NCBI GenBank assembly: GCA_914767715.1
Contig: OU612066.1
Coordinates: forward strand, 19,382,283-19,442,282
Source of the DNA: Membranipora membranacea
Taxonomy: Eukaryota > Bryozoa > Gymnolaemata > Cheilostomatida > Membraniporidae
Direction of reading: 5' to 3'
Length of the DNA stretch: 60,000 nt
The translations under genes were made by a program, and so were the position numbers. Of this stretch, positions 13,246 through 26,157 are shown piece after piece; position 1 is the first letter of the stretch, and the number at the start of each line of letters is the position of its first letter. The notes beneath the pieces were generated by a model. The model did not search any database and had not been told where the DNA came from. It saw nothing but the letters and a program-made list of their open reading frames with translations.

Positions 13246-14736
13246 CAGGGCTCTTAACCACTCAGGTTTAGCCCGAGTTACTCAGATTTTTGGATTCAAC
13301 TCAGGCTACTCAGGGGATTTTAGAATGTAAGCTAGAAACTCAGATTTTGCTCGTTGGCAGAGAATAATAATATATAAACAATGCTATATGTTGCCTTACA
13401 ATAATTTATGCCATATTATTAATGAATGATCAGGTATTAGATTCTAGTTGTGGTAAGCTATGTAAATAATACTGCACTGCCAAACTAATAATACCAAAGA
13501 TTATAAATACTCTCACTGCACTGCCTATTCAAGTCATTTATGTGAAATTGATATGGCTATATACCAATTTGCATTTGAGAATGCTTTTAAAATTTAGCTT
13601 GTAACGAACTTGACATGATTGAATGAATCTAGTCTCTAATTTGAATACACTTATAATAATAAATTTTATTTATGAAACGCTTAATAAAATTGTTTAAAAA
13701 CAATGATTTCTAAGCGTTATAGAATATCAACACATTACACCCAGACCCCCACTGAGATGAATAATAAAGATAACATCAAGCTTTTGCATGAGAATAATGT
13801 GCGGTATTTGTTGTGGGTATTTTATTTCATTTGTGATAAGCTATGCTCTTATTGAACTGCCAATCCCAGTGATTTGCGAAATAGATTATTATGTCTAAAT
13901 AGAAGTTTAGACATGTTAAAAAAGTGATTTTGCAGGTGAACCGGATAAATCCAGGCAATGATTTCAATAGCATCACATTACATTAATTATGCCTTTCTAC
14001 CCTGGCGCCTCGATTCGTCAGCCTTTAAATCAATATTTCTACAAACATCATCATCACTATCATCATGGGGATACATTTTAGCCTGTGACGACGGCCATGG
14101 TTAATCCATATGAATTGGTTCAATCTGGATCAAATCTAAAATTGTTTACGATTTTATGTTTACAAGAAATGCTCTAGGTTTTTATTGATTTACTTGCTAT
14201 CACAAACATGAAATGTTGCGGTAAAAGGATGCATATACTTTGTCAATAAAGGAGGTTGTTGCTAGAGTATGGAACTTGCAATTGAGGTCATCGCTCTAGA
14301 AAATTGTGTATGATGTGATGCTCATCAGCAAAACAGCACAATAATATCGAGGTCGCCTACGTCAAGCCTCAAATTCTTGGCAACATTAAAAACTTTCCTT
14401 AGTAATTTCTTGTCTATGGTACATATGCTCATGTGCAAAACAGGCAGACAGTACATCAAAAGGGAAACTACAAAACTTTTGAACATCATGAAAGCTAATG
14501 GCTTTGAACTTAGATGCAACATTTTTTTAACAACGTACATTCTTTGACTTGCTTTGCCAGCTATTCTTTGCACATAATCTTCAAATCTCAGGGGTTTCAC
14601 CCGACAATATTTCGGTGCCATCTCAGGCGTACCCTTAGCTGTTTATGCTCAGGGCGTTTTACACCTTAAAAATACCACTATGGGACATGCTTATATCAAA
14701 ACTCAGGTTTCGAATCCTCCCAGGTTGAGAGCCCTG
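13246..14736. mobile_element. hAT-like non-autonomous DNA transposon (1,491 bp)
   Basis: The two ends are inverted copies of CAGGGCTCTYAACC. Immediately outside are GTTTTCGA (13238-13245) and GGTTTCGA (14737-14744), an 8-bp target-site duplication with one mismatch. CAGGG-type termini and 8-bp duplications are typical of the hAT superfamily. No transposase ORF is visible inside, so it is non-autonomous or decayed; it contains a LINE fragment. The match between TIR and TSD is seen directly; the superfamily is inferred. Confidence 0.65.
14325..14621 (-). pseudogene. Non-LTR retrotransposon reverse transcriptase C-terminal fragment
   Basis: A 98-residue open segment has the pattern seen after the RT catalytic core of LINE-type elements: KASQRMYVVKKM, then FKSFVVSLLMYCLPVLH, then LLRKVFNVAKNL. 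This corresponds to the familiar thumb region with its 'short helix - LxYCxPVWH' stretch. The catalytic palm is absent, so this is a remnant, nested inside the hAT-like element. Confidence 0.5.
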
Positions 14737-14744
14737 GGTTTCGA

Positions 14745-15490
14745 TGGTACAAATTTACTTCAGTACCAATCCTAGAGGTCTAGGCTGAGTGTAAAAATGG
14801 TTGTCACGGTTAGGTCGATGTAATTTGCAGACCAATGTAGCATTTGTCTCCCCTAGCGAAGTGCTTGTTTTTGAGAATGCTTTACATCCAGACACCAAGT
14901 AATCAAATAAGACATGAGCATCCTCATTTAATTCCTGTGAACCAGTATCACATCCAAGAAATTTGAAATAGGCAAACACGACGTGGCCATTGATTGAATC
15001 AATTGCTTCTGACACCACTTAATACGCAACACAACAAGTGGTGGTCAGGAAATGATACATTTGTTTAATTATGAATTAATTTTTCTTGCTAGGTATCTAA
15101 ATACCAAATGCTAATTGCCTTTAGCAAGGCAGAAGCACTCTACAGACCCCACTCAGTCAGTACTGCTTACTCCCTCTCCCACAGGCCTTCTGGGTAATTT
15201 TAGAAAATTAATAAATGTAACAAATATATTAACTATATAATCTTAATATCGAAATTGGATAGAGACAGTTAATAATATCCCTGATATATCCTTCCCTGAG
15301 AAGGATATAAAACCTCTATTTAACTTCTTGAAGAGGTTGCAAAAAATCCCTTTTTGGCAACCTCTTCCACCGGTCCATATGGCATACTATTGGCAACAGT
15401 GTTCAGCCTCTTCCGGTAACCTCTTTCCAACTCAGTTTAGACAACTATTTGCCCGCTGGGGAGAGAGGGAGTTCATTGGTCACACTCACA
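14745..15490. other. Non-coding region with small hairpins
   Basis: Contains two short hairpins, one with arms ATATCCTT/AAGGATAT near 15284-15308 and one with arms GAAGAGGTTGC/GCAACCTCTTC near 15331-15366, just before the large foldback. A minus-strand open stretch at 14755-15018 resembles nothing I know. Confidence 0.5.
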
Positions 15491-15970
15491 GGTCATGGGC
15501 CCCTGGGACTTCCATGTCTCTACTTTGCCAATGTCCACTATCAACCACCCAAAAAGCACCAAACAGGGTAAGACACAAAAATTTTTGTTTGAAAGCCTAC
15601 CTTGAAATCTCTCGCACTAACTCACACCTCCTTCCTCTTTCATTTGCTTCAGGTTTGAAGGTTCTAGCACAAACAGAGCTGACTTTGCAGACCAGAGAAA
15701 AAAGATGCCTCTACAAAATTCACAAAAACTTGAAAGGCAGAAAGGTAGAGTCATCTTTTTTCTCTGGTCCATAAAGTCAGCTCTGTTTGTGCTAGAACCT
15801 TCAAACCTGATGCAAATGAAAGAGGAAGGAGGTGTGAGTTACTGTGAGAGGTTTCAAGGTAGGCTTTCAAAAAAGATGTTTTGTGTTTTGCCCTGTTTGG
15901 TGTTTTCTGGGTGGTTGATAGTGGACATTGGCAAAGTAAAGACATGTAAGTCCCAGGGGCCCACGTCACA
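15491..15970. repeat. Large inverted repeat (foldback), arms about 225 bp, loop 30 bp
   Basis: The left arm (about 15491-15714) is the reverse complement of the right arm (about 15745-15970) with roughly 90% identity by eye, including GGGCCCCTGGGACTT, the CACACCTCCTTCCTCTTTCA stretch and AGCACAAACAGAGCTGACTT. The open frames on both strands here follow from the symmetry and are not genes. Confidence 0.95.
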
Positions 15971-18900
15971 GGTCTACTCAAAACTTAACCGCTTGGGCCT
16001 GTCAAGTGGACTAGTCTGCTGTGTTTGACTGACCTCAAATCCAATCTTTATAGGCCTTGATATGATTGGCACCAGATATTCAGAGCTAACACATTGGCTA
16101 TTCCCCCCCCCCCTGGGTTTTTGTTGTTTGAAGGTAATTTATGATAGAGAAGATATTTTTTCCTCTTCTGACAATCGAAAATACCGCTATCCTGATGGTA
16201 TTGCTTGGAGAACTTCCTCCTAGCTGTTCATGCATACCTCATTCGATGGATTTAGTCACCTGTAGCTCATTCATCTGCAGAATTCAATTTCAAATCCAAA
16301 ATCTTTGCCAAGTTCTCCTTAGATGTGCATGTGTAAAAAAAAGGAGCAGATCTAATGCATTAATTACAAGATATTTCAATGTTATAAATATTGGATGTAT
16401 TTCCTAAGCATGTAATCAGTAGAGGTGGAGCTGGAATGTGGTAGAAAGAGCATTGCATCAGTATCAAAAGAGAACAGTTTGTTTTAGAAATCAACAGTAG
16501 CGGTATTGTGATGAATCTGTATCAATTTTGCCTGATTTCTCTGTGAAATCTTGATTGATTGGACTTCACCCTCAGTGGTATTATCGGAATTCATGTATTT
16601 TTGAAAGAGGATGCGATCCATAATTTTCCGGCTGTGAAAAATGATTCAGCTAGCAATATGCTATCATACTAAAATCTATCCAGTGTCTAATTTAGTCTTC
16701 AGCAGTTCTGATTAGATCATAAACATATAAATACTCTAGGCTGGAAACTACTGGCCTTGAGTGTCTTCTCTAATTCAGTGACACAACTTCACTGCGCTAT
16801 ATTCACTTTTTCACTGTAGCACACAGGCCAGAATAGGAGTTATGTCCCCATACATGTAATGTAGGAATAAAACACCCTGTTTTTTTCTAAATATGACCAG
16901 TAAAAAAATGGTACACCCAATGAATTTTATAGGACATATAGTAATAAAGTAAAAAATGTGATCAGTATATCGCGCAATCAAATATTGTTCGTGCAATAAC
17001 AACTTACATTATAGCTGCTTCTGGCCTGAAGAATTTGTATGAAAAATGGTGCATCGACTATTGTAAATTTAAGGCTTTGCTCAGCATTTTCACTTAACTA
17101 ACTGCATCTGATCTTTCCAACTGTCAGACATGTAGCGCAAGATGGATAATACTGATAGGCCTTGAGTATGGTTTAATTTCAAATGTATTTTGTCAACTAT
17201 TTCGAATGCGATGACTTTGGTTGCCAATAAAAAGTATACATAACTGAAGGCTTAACATCTGAGCTCAGAACACTGAGTCTTTGCTCTTCATATCGATTCA
17301 GTGACTTTGCATGATAATATTGTTGGAGATTAGCTACTTCTGGATCAGCCTTATTGACATTTTAAACTAGCATAAGCTAGAAATTTTGGTCTTAGATTGA
17401 CATAGTATTCCTACACATCCCTCCCTGATACACGTGTATCAATCTGTGTAAAAATCAACAAATTATAAGCAGTGGAATCTTTCAATATTGTTAAGGGTTT
17501 ATAATCTTACAAATGACCTGGATGTCTAGTGTTTCCCCAACATTTGGTGGGTATTCCCATAGAGTTATTATATAATAACTCTATGGGTATTCCTCTTGTG
17601 ACTTTATTTTTGAAGAAAATTAACTGGCAGAACAACAGGTCTCTTCATCGCACAGGAAAAAAGATATGATAAAATACCACAATTTAACTCACCTTGTGGG
17701 AATAACCCACTGGCTTGCGACAGGACCTGAATAAAATACTTGATAGGGATCAGAAATTGAACTATTACCACGGATGACTTAGATGCAGCCCAGACTGGCC
17801 CAATCAATCCAAAGAAAAACTTTTGTTAAGTTAAAGACCTTAAAAAATTAAGCAAGATTCTTATCGATTCAAAAAATGGCCCAGACAGGCCCAATCAATC
17901 ACATAAATATTGAGTTCAAATTGCATGCTGTAGAGAAAATAAAAGTGGCTCAGACTGGCCAAATCAATCGATAATTTAGTGGCTGTATATTTACCGAGAC
18001 TTATCTTATCCGACATGGCTGAATATAGGGAGGCGGGTCATATTGGACTGAATAAGAGTGTTTGCATCCGTTTTCAAAGTGGCTCATGATGAGCGCGGAT
18101 CCTTACGTAACGATCGATTATTTCCCTCACAACGCTGCTTGCATGCTCATCACAACTGAATAATGAGAGATGGCCTGACTCTATAATCTTTGATAGACTG
18201 TTTTTTCATGCTACTGCATAAAAATGTATGGAGTTTTGAAAAGCGCAGTGACGTCGGTCATGAGGAATGCACTAATGCACAGCATGAACACTTTTATTAT
18301 AATTTAAATTTCGCATATTAATTATTCACGAAAATATCCAAAATATTACTTCCCTAATCAAATTATAAGGTGTTTGCAAAGTTACCAATGATATTATACA
18401 TTGTGGATTTACAAAATCGATATTCATTAATGAATCACTAGTAAGTTTTCTTATTCTTTGCCATGTTGCTAAATTTAAATCAGTGAATATTTTCATGCTA
18501 TAGGGTATTGTAGAATGGGTATAGGGTGCGAATTGCAAATTCTGAGTGCCAGCAGCTGGACTCTAATGGCTCTCTGTGGATTCTGTTTAATACATTAGGA
18601 ATTCGCAGACAGCAGAAAAATCTTCCGCCTTCCCTACCTTAGAAAATTTGAATCAGACGAAGCCGTACTCATGTTGCAGACTTAGGTCCCTGGAAAACTT
18701 TGTAGATCTTGGCTCAATATCGACTATACATAGGTACAAACTGATTTGATACACAGCTTTTTAAATATCCCTCCACCACCACCGTCCTCCGAGGTAACAA
18801 ACTAGTGTTATAGATATCACCGGTAAAGATCAAATGATCTGATGTTCCATACACTACTACACAGCGGTCAAGGTGACTTGCTTGTGTTGTATCTACAGTT

Positions 18901-19542
18901 TATATTTACTTGTGATGGCTGCTGAGATGTTTTTCTTTAGTTCACCGCACTAAAATTTTATTAGTAGCCAACAGCAAGAACCATAAAGAACAAAGACTAA
19001 GTGTTCTGAGTTTTTAAGCAATTAGTTGACAAAAATACATTTGAAATCGGACCATACTCAAGGACCATTAGTGTTTCTCATTTTTCGTTAAATGCCTGAC
19101 AGCTGGAAAGATCAGATGCGGCTTATTAGTTAAAACTCTCAGAAAAACCTTGAACTTTGAAAAGTTGACGCACCATTTTTCATACAAATGTCAAAACCAG
19201 AAACATGATATAGCATATGTTGTTATGGCACACACAATATTTGATGGCACGGTATACTTCATTAGTACATGTTCTGTAAAATTCACCGGTTTTACCCAGT
19301 TGTAGTGGTCATATTTAGAAATAAGAAGGTCTTTTATTCACACATTAGATTTATGTGGAGATAACTCCTATTCTATCCTATGCACTATGCACTGAATTAG
19401 AGAAGACACTGAGCCTGTATCAAATTGCCAATAGTTTCCAGTCTAGAGTATTTATATGTTTATGGATTAGATTAAAGAATGCTTTTATCGATATTAAAAC
19501 ATTAACATGGAGGAATTCAATTATTTTAGCTGAGTGAATATA
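15971..19542. other. Non-coding region upstream of the TRIM-like gene
   Basis: Apart from a C10 run near 16105 and the palindrome at 17556-17587, I see no gene or repeat. The promoter of the TRIM-like gene should lie at its 3' end, without an obvious TATA box. Confidence 0.5.
17556..17587. repeat. Perfect 32-bp palindrome
   Basis: Two exact 16-bp half-sites; the left is CCCATAGAGTTATTAT. The core CCATAGAGTTATTATA recurs at 57284-57299 beside another palindrome, so it is probably the end of a small foldback or MITE family. Confidence 0.9.
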
Positions 19543-22500
19543 ATGGCAGCAGCAGAGACTAACGATCGAACCTTCACGGAATGTGGCTTATGTTTTGTAA
19601 ATGATCAGCTGAAAAGATTGCCCTGTAACGCTGGACACATCTACTGTGTAACATGTCTAACCAAGGATTCAGAGGTTACCAAGATTATAAAATGTCCACT
19701 GTGCAGGTAAACTTTCTTTTTTACACTTCATAGCTTGATTTTGTTATTGTAGGCCCTACATAATGACATTGTGGTCAGTTGATGATAATAATTGATAGGC
19801 TATATGATTTGTTTATAATTGCTATATGGTCAAGGTGCCAAGTACTGCAGTGGCCTTCAGGTTGCCTTTTATTTTCAGATCAGTATTTGATGAATGTATT
19901 GATGACATCCCATCAGCAGATGCTCCCTTAGACAAGTTTCTCTGCTGTGATGTTTGTATGAGAAAAGATGATACAAGAGAACTGGCACAGATTTATTGTG
20001 TTGTCTGTCAAAAAAGGTTTTGTACTTCCCATGAAAAGGTAAATTTGCTCACACTTAGAGAATATACCTTTGGATATATCCAGGGTAAAGGCTTTGAGAT
20101 CTTACAGTTCATAATTTATTGGTTGTAAGGCAGTAGTTAGTGAATTTAATTATCTCAAAACTAAGCTCCTATATGACCTTAAAATTCTTTTAATGAGTCA
20201 ACTAACAATGAGCAGTCCATATCAGCTTTGGATGATTATCTTTTGACTTTATGTGTGTCAGGGCCTTGGTAGAGTTACTTGATAGTTAAATGGAGATTAC
20301 GAATACTAGCCAGTTTCCCCTCCTAATAGAATGATGATATTTTGCTTAATTCTATCATGGCTGGCATGCTCAGCTCCCAGCTGTCTCAATGTAATAGACA
20401 TTGACAATTAAATTCCATGTATTATATAGTATGTATAGGTATAGGATAATAGCCGTCTATTTCTGATGTAACACATTTATTGAAGAGTCACAATGATGCC
20501 CTTGATGACCACATGAGGATAAGGATGGATGAGTATAAGAGAGATTTTAGAAAGATGGAGACAAGATACTGTGTCAAACATCCTAAGAAGGTTTACTCAA
20601 TGACCTGCGGGAAATGTAGTCACGTGTTTTGTACTGTCTGTATTGAGAATATGGATACCTGCTCAGATGGTAAATATATAACATGTTTATATTTTTTCCT
20701 TAAAGACTACCCGAATAAGTGCTTGTTTCTTTTATTGCACTTCTGTGAGAATGTGACATCATAACGCAGAGAATGGGAGTTACCTTACCTTATGGAGGCA
20801 CTTTTTCCACCATCAATAATTCATGCCAAGTAGAACAATGAATTTTTTTACCATTCAATTCTGATAAAACTTCATTCTAAGTAACTTTCAGACTATAACA
20901 TTCATTGGTCTTTGAGTAGTCTATAAGATATAGTTTAAAGTGGTCGGAGTGATAGTTAAAGCAGGGAGAATTCCATTCTCCCTGGTTAAAGCTACTGTAT
21001 CATTGACTTGGAGACCCTAAGTTTTACAGAATTAGATAATATAATGAAAGAAAGTGTGCTCCAACATCGTACCCTGATTTTCAATGAGAGATAAAAATAG
21101 TGCCACAAGCGATGTTAATGATTTACATTCCTCCAGGTTATAACCACAACCTGAAGGCAATAAGTAGTTTGGTTACTCTGCTCACTGACTTGGTGAATGA
21201 GAAGAAAGTATGGATATATGATAATGAGGAGCACCTGTTAGGAATGTCAAAACAACTGACAGCTGTCATATCTGACTGGGATACAGAGACACAAGAGATG
21301 ATTGAGAAGTTGCATGAAGCCAGAGATAAACATGTAGGTGTAGCATTTGGAGGATCTTTGTGTTGTTGAAATGACAGTTTCTATTTAGGCTGACCTCATG
21401 TTATTGTCAATCATTATTGTAAGACCTCCCATATCCAGCTGATTATATGGAGTTGTCTACTCAGTCTTTATGGGAACATTAATCCCAGATGCATTCAGAG
21501 AAGCAGGTAGTTCGTGACACATCCCTGAGAGAACGACCAGATATGGTATGAATGCCTATAGAGGAAGACATGAGACCCTTAGGCCTGTACATGACACAAT
21601 GTGTTGCCGTTGGTACCAAATTTTTTATGTCCCGTCCTGCCCGAGTAAAACAAGTGAAACAAATCTTGGTTAAAATCGCACGGTATAGTCACTCACGGCA
21701 TTGCGAAGAATGGACGACAAAATAGTGGGTGCTTTAGGGTCCAGGCCGCAATTTCTGCACCATTTTGCTCTCAGTTAGTGGGCAGGTCGGAGCACACCTG
21801 GGATCCAACAAGTCCCAGTAGTCAGTGAAGAAACGAATGCATGATTTTGATGTTTACCCCATTAGGTTATGGAGTTGATGCAGAAATATGCTGAGTTAGA
21901 GGAGAAATTGATAGATCTCAGAAATCAATCCAGAATTGAGATGACAAGTTTTCTGGATGATGAGATTGGGAGTCTACTTGATAAGCTCAGCAGACAAGTA
22001 GCAAAAATAGATACCAGACTTTTCACTTATCATGAGGTATAAACAACTACATAAAATTTTCTTGGTCTAGGTTAGAAATTAGACTCTTCACTTTTCATAA
22101 AGAGTTTTCTTCTAAATAATGATTCGTCAATAGTATATTGTAATTCCCAATGTGATATATAACATCACTTTGATCAAGGTTAAAAATATATTACTCCTTG
22201 CTTTGATGCACAGACAATATCTATTCATCTACTTTCCTCATTGATCACAATAATGTTCCCCTTCTTGCTTTGAAAGAATAGCAATGGCTAAAGAAAATGT
22301 TGAGTAATCATATTGTTCGTATATCATCGGAATGCTGATGATGTCAGGAATGCAAAAAGCCCATTTTTAGTGTCGCATGTCGTCTTCATTGGTTTGTGCC
22401 ATAACTGTACCTCAAGTCTCATCACCTCAACTGAATGTCATTATATTCTACCAGGTAGACGTGGCAGGAGGATACAAAGCGACAGAGAAACTTATAGATG

Positions 22501-23967
22501 AACTGATGAATATGAAGATCCCTCAATATAAACCTTCATCTAATCATGTCCAGCTCTCTGATACAGGTATTCACATTATTATAAGCTCCAATCGCAATTC
22601 CAAGCTAGATGAGGCATGTTGAAAGACTTTTATTTGTTCTGATTGCCAATGCGCGTATGAACCCCTTCTAAAACAGGCACACATTAGGGTTATGCCATGC
22701 CTAAGATACTAACTTGAGAACTACTTGTCCCACTTTTTTGATTTTTCATTGTTATTGTAGCTAAAGATTTGTATAGTGGAATAAAAACAGCCGAAACAAT
22801 GCAGCTTTGTAAGGAGGCATTAACTGAGTGACATTTTTTCCTTTACTTTATAGATTACGGAGACATTCAGCTTGCTCTTCAAATTTGCCAATCATCCCAA
22901 AATCCCATCAATCTGCCCACCTTAGTCTTAGTAAAGCTCGACCCTCCGACTTCTATGGAATTAGTCTGTACTGTCAAATTCTCTTCATATGTTCACTCTG
23001 TAACCAAACATCAAAATCACTTATACACTGGCCTTAAAAATAATACCATAATGAGAGCTCATGAACCTGTAAATACCAGTCCACCTTCTCAGCTTGTGAA
23101 TGTAGGTGGTTGGGTATCCAGTATCCAAGTGTATAACAATGAGCTGTATGTGTTATCACTTGACACCAGTAAGGTTTATGTGTATGACTTGGCGGGTAGA
23201 CTTAAGAGGTCCTGGTCCCATAACAGTAACAGTGGTAACTTTAATAAGCTGAGGGTGGTCAATGAGAAGGTGGTTGTTCCAGATGGAGCATCACGGTCGC
23301 TAACAGTGTACACTCTTCAAGGCCGGCTAATGAAGCAGGTTAAAGTTCCTGGTATGACAAGTAACTGGAATGCTTTAGCTGTATGTGGAGATGACTCTGT
23401 TATCTTATCTGACAGCAGTGCAAACAGTGTACTCAGAGTGAACATAGACAGTGGAGAGGTGATTTGGACATCTAAACATGTAAACAACCCCCAAGGAGTC
23501 GTCTGCTACAAGGACAGATATGTTCTTGTGACTAACTGTAACACTGAAACAAAGATATGGATACTGGATATGGAGACAGGTTAGTTCATGATTGGCTAAA
23601 CCACATAATTGTGTTTTCTGCATTATTGTCTGACGTTTTACCTTCATGGATAGGAAGCAGAAAAGATTAGGCATTCAATTTGTATGTAAACCTGCTGAAG
23701 TCATATTCATGATGCATTGCAGTAAATGCGACACAAAACTTTGGTAAAAATTGGAGCAGCTTTATTTCACTGTTATAGCTTGAAGTACAGGTATTTCATG
23801 ACATTTCATTTCCATTGTTCTACCTTTCAGGAGAGAAGGTAGGTGAAGTTTGTGGAGAGACCGGACATGGTAATTCACACTTTGACCTCGATGTTTGTGA
23901 TGACACCCTGATTATTGCTAAACATAATCAGAAGACAGTACAGTATTACAAGCTCAACTCAGCATGA
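19543..23967 (+). CDS. TRIM-like protein: RING, two B-boxes, coiled coil, beta-propeller
   Basis: Nine exons: 19543-19706, 19879-20038, 20486-20669, 21137-21333, 21866-22036, 22455-22566, 22761-22808, 22854-23579 and 23831-23967. All phases match and give 632 residues. Residues about 10-55 form a C3HC4 RING finger (CGLC, CNAGHIYC, CPLC), the usual E2-binding module of E3 ubiquitin ligases. Residues about 75-108 have a B-box-like Cys/His pattern (CDVC, CVVC, SH). Exon 3 adds a second B-box (CVKH, CGKC, CTVC). Exons 4-6 are heptad-rich coiled coil. The C-terminal ~290 residues read as a beta-propeller with repeated strand-turn units (LYVLSLDTSKVYVYD, VILSDSSANSVLRVN). RING/B-box/coiled coil is established for TRIM ligases; the NHL-type propeller and ligase activity are inferred. 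The ATG follows an in-frame stop closely and precedes the RING by 12 residues. Confidence 0.87.
21672..21830 (+). repeat. Dispersed intronic repeat, copy A
   Basis: Inside the exon 4-5 intron of the TRIM-like gene. It aligns, with many substitutions, to the reverse complement of 57711-57820. Shared blocks include GTGGGTGC near the start, GGCAGGTCGG in the middle and CCCAGTAGTCA at the end. Confidence 0.65.
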
Positions 23968-24314
23968 TATGAGCTAAGAGAAGCTCAACATTGTTTCTAA
24001 TCCATCCATAATCTGTATTAGTCTACTAGCAACATATTAAATATTTAAATCATCTCAAATTATTCTTGCGGCTTACTTGCATGCAAAGTCTTGACTATGT
24101 AATATGTGTTGCTCTACTAACAGCATAGTGAAGGACAAGAGGGTCAACATTGTTGCCATCAGATTTCCTGTTATGAGCTTACGGTCAGGCACTTGCATAT
24201 CCACTTAATGTTTTGGCCTTGTTTCTTTCAGTCCTACCCATAAAAATAAGCCTACCTACATTTATATATATTATGATTATGTCCTACCCAGAAGATATTT
24301 TGCACATTTATGTG
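23968..24314. other. 3' flank of the TRIM-like gene
   Basis: Probable 3' UTR and downstream sequence, ending at the LTR element. No further gene seen. Confidence 0.5.
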
Positions 24315-25095
24315 TGTGTGGTATCGAGCAAATAAACAGTGGTTATCCCCCTTGACATTAAACAAAGTATACTAACTGGCTCAGACATTTATCTTAGTAC
24401 TCACTATTGTTTTGTATTTGTATTGTCTATTATTTCTTACCTTGTCAATATGTATATATATTCTGTTTTATTTCAGTAATGCTTAGAGTGACAATCAACA
24501 CTTGTCATTGTGTAACAAACCTTTACATTAGTGTTAATACAATTTTATGGAAGAGTAAGGTTTTGTTTTGCCAGTTTTACAGTTAAGCAAATAAAAACAA
24601 TCAAAATAAATATTCAGAATACTTATTTCTGTGTAATGTTTATTTAATATCGATCTAAGGAGGATTTCTGGGATATCGGAGTTTGTTGATAGTTTTGCAT
24701 TGAGGCTAAAAACGGATATAATCTTCGAAACTAAATATCGATCTAAGGAGGATTTCTGGAATATCAGCGTTGGTTGATAGTTTTGCATCGAGGCTAAAAA
24801 CGGATATAATCTCGGAAACTAAATATCGATCTAAGGAGGATTTCTGGAATATCAGAGTTTGTTGATAGTTTTTGCATCGAGGCTGTACCAAAGTCAATAC
24901 CCAATCGAGTTATATGTTCATATAATCTCAAACAAGTCGTTATATTAAAATTTGTGCACTATAAGTTTTTATAGTTGCTCGTAAATATTTTAGTTCTAAA
25001 ATATTAGCCACAATTACAAGACAGTAATAAACACCTGCTATAAGTTTCTATAGCCAGGTAAAGCAAGTCATACACAAAATAGAAAGGATATAACA
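24315..25095 (+). repeat. 5' LTR of element 1 (781 bp)
   Basis: Starts TGTGTGGTATCG and ends GGATATAACA. Contains three tandem copies of an 88-bp unit starting at 24646, 24734 and 24822 (the last truncated), each beginning AATATCGATCTAAGGAGG. Several AATAAA motifs lie before them. Confidence 0.93.
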
Positions 25096-25112
25096 TTGGT
25101 GGCAGCGGTGGG
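25096..25112 (+). other. Primer-binding site of element 1
   Basis: TGGTGGCAGCGGTGGG begins two bases after the 5' LTR, the usual place and TGG start for a tRNA-primed PBS. The tRNA is not identified. Confidence 0.7.
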
Positions 25113-25150
25113 ATTTGTAACGTTCTACTTCCAGGACAACCCACTACAGA

Positions 25151-26157
25151 ATGGATCAAGCTGATGAACATGAGGTACAGGCCCTCCAGGATGCGGGCGG
25201 GGACCAAGAACCAGAAGTACCGGCTGTTCAGGCACAGGCACCGCCTGTCCAGCCACCCCCTGCCCAAGCACCGCCTGTTCAGGCGGCTGCGCCTGATACA
25301 CAAAAATACAAAACCTTAATGAGCTGATAAGAGCCACTGTCGCTCAGGCTCAGGCTGGACACCATATACCTGCTGTGAAACTGAAAGTCCCAACGTTCAA
25401 CGGAAAAGGTGATGTAGAGCTCTTTCTTACACAGATACAAGAGATTGCTTTGTCCCAGGAGTGGGACGAAGAGACCATTGTTCTGAAAGCAAGAGAAGGC
25501 CTATCAGGGCCAGCACAAGAATGTGGTAGATCGGGGACTTGGCAAGGGATTGCGGATACCCTACGGTTACACTATGGACTCACAGCCACAGAGGCAGAGG
25601 CTAAGTTAGCTTCTTATGGGAGAACACAGGGAGTTTCCTTGGCCGAATTTAGCACTGAAATAAAGAAACTAGTGAACGTAGCCTATGCCGATGCAGAGGA
25701 GCCTGTGAGACGGCGGCTGACTATGGAAAGGTTTAAACTTGGAGTGAACCATCCCGGTGTGCAGGGACACTTGTTGGCTAGGCAACCAGAAACACTAGAG
25801 GATATGGTTCGGGCAGGTAATGAGTTCTTGCTAGTCACCAAGAGCTCCATAGCCCAAGGACAACCAAGAGTGCGTGAGGTTGACGATACTAAAGAAGAAC
25901 AGGTTCGACAGGTGACAACGGATGGAGCAGACATTCACACCATTACCAAGGCGGTGGAGGCCCTTACTAAGGAATTGTCAGAACTGAAGAATAAATTGGA
26001 CAAGTCAGATAGAGGCTCTCACTCAAAAGGGGGAAGGAGCGGGCGCCCACCACCGAAACAAGATGGTTGCTGGGGATGCAAGCAGACTGGCCATATTAGA
26101 AAGGAATGTCCTACCAACCCCTGGCCGGCGGGAAACGAAGAGGGTCCACGACAGTAA
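25151..26157 (+). pseudogene. gag: gag of element 1, with an N-terminal frame break
   Basis: An ATG at 25151 opens a Pro/Ala/Gln-rich frame that stops at 25325-25327. The body of gag is open in another frame after a TGA at 25294-25296 and runs to TAA 26155-26157. The shift therefore falls in 25297-25327, an A-rich stretch where a 1-base slip is likely. The body has an alpha-helical capsid-like region (from FNGKGDVELFLTQIQEI) and one zinc knuckle of CX2CX4HX4C form (CWGCKQTGHIRKEC) near 26070-26110. Gag would coat the RNA in the virus-like particle. A different, shorter start inside the second frame cannot be excluded. Confidence 0.8.

Noticed and set aside
15328-16028. Overlapping ORFs on both strands
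   Set aside because: They arise from the inverted-repeat symmetry; the protein segments mirror each other and match no family.
16425-16500. tRNA-like A-box (TGGTAGAAAGAGCATTG)
   Set aside because: No B-box at the right distance and no cloverleaf. A similar A-box-like stretch near 8613 also lacks a B-box.
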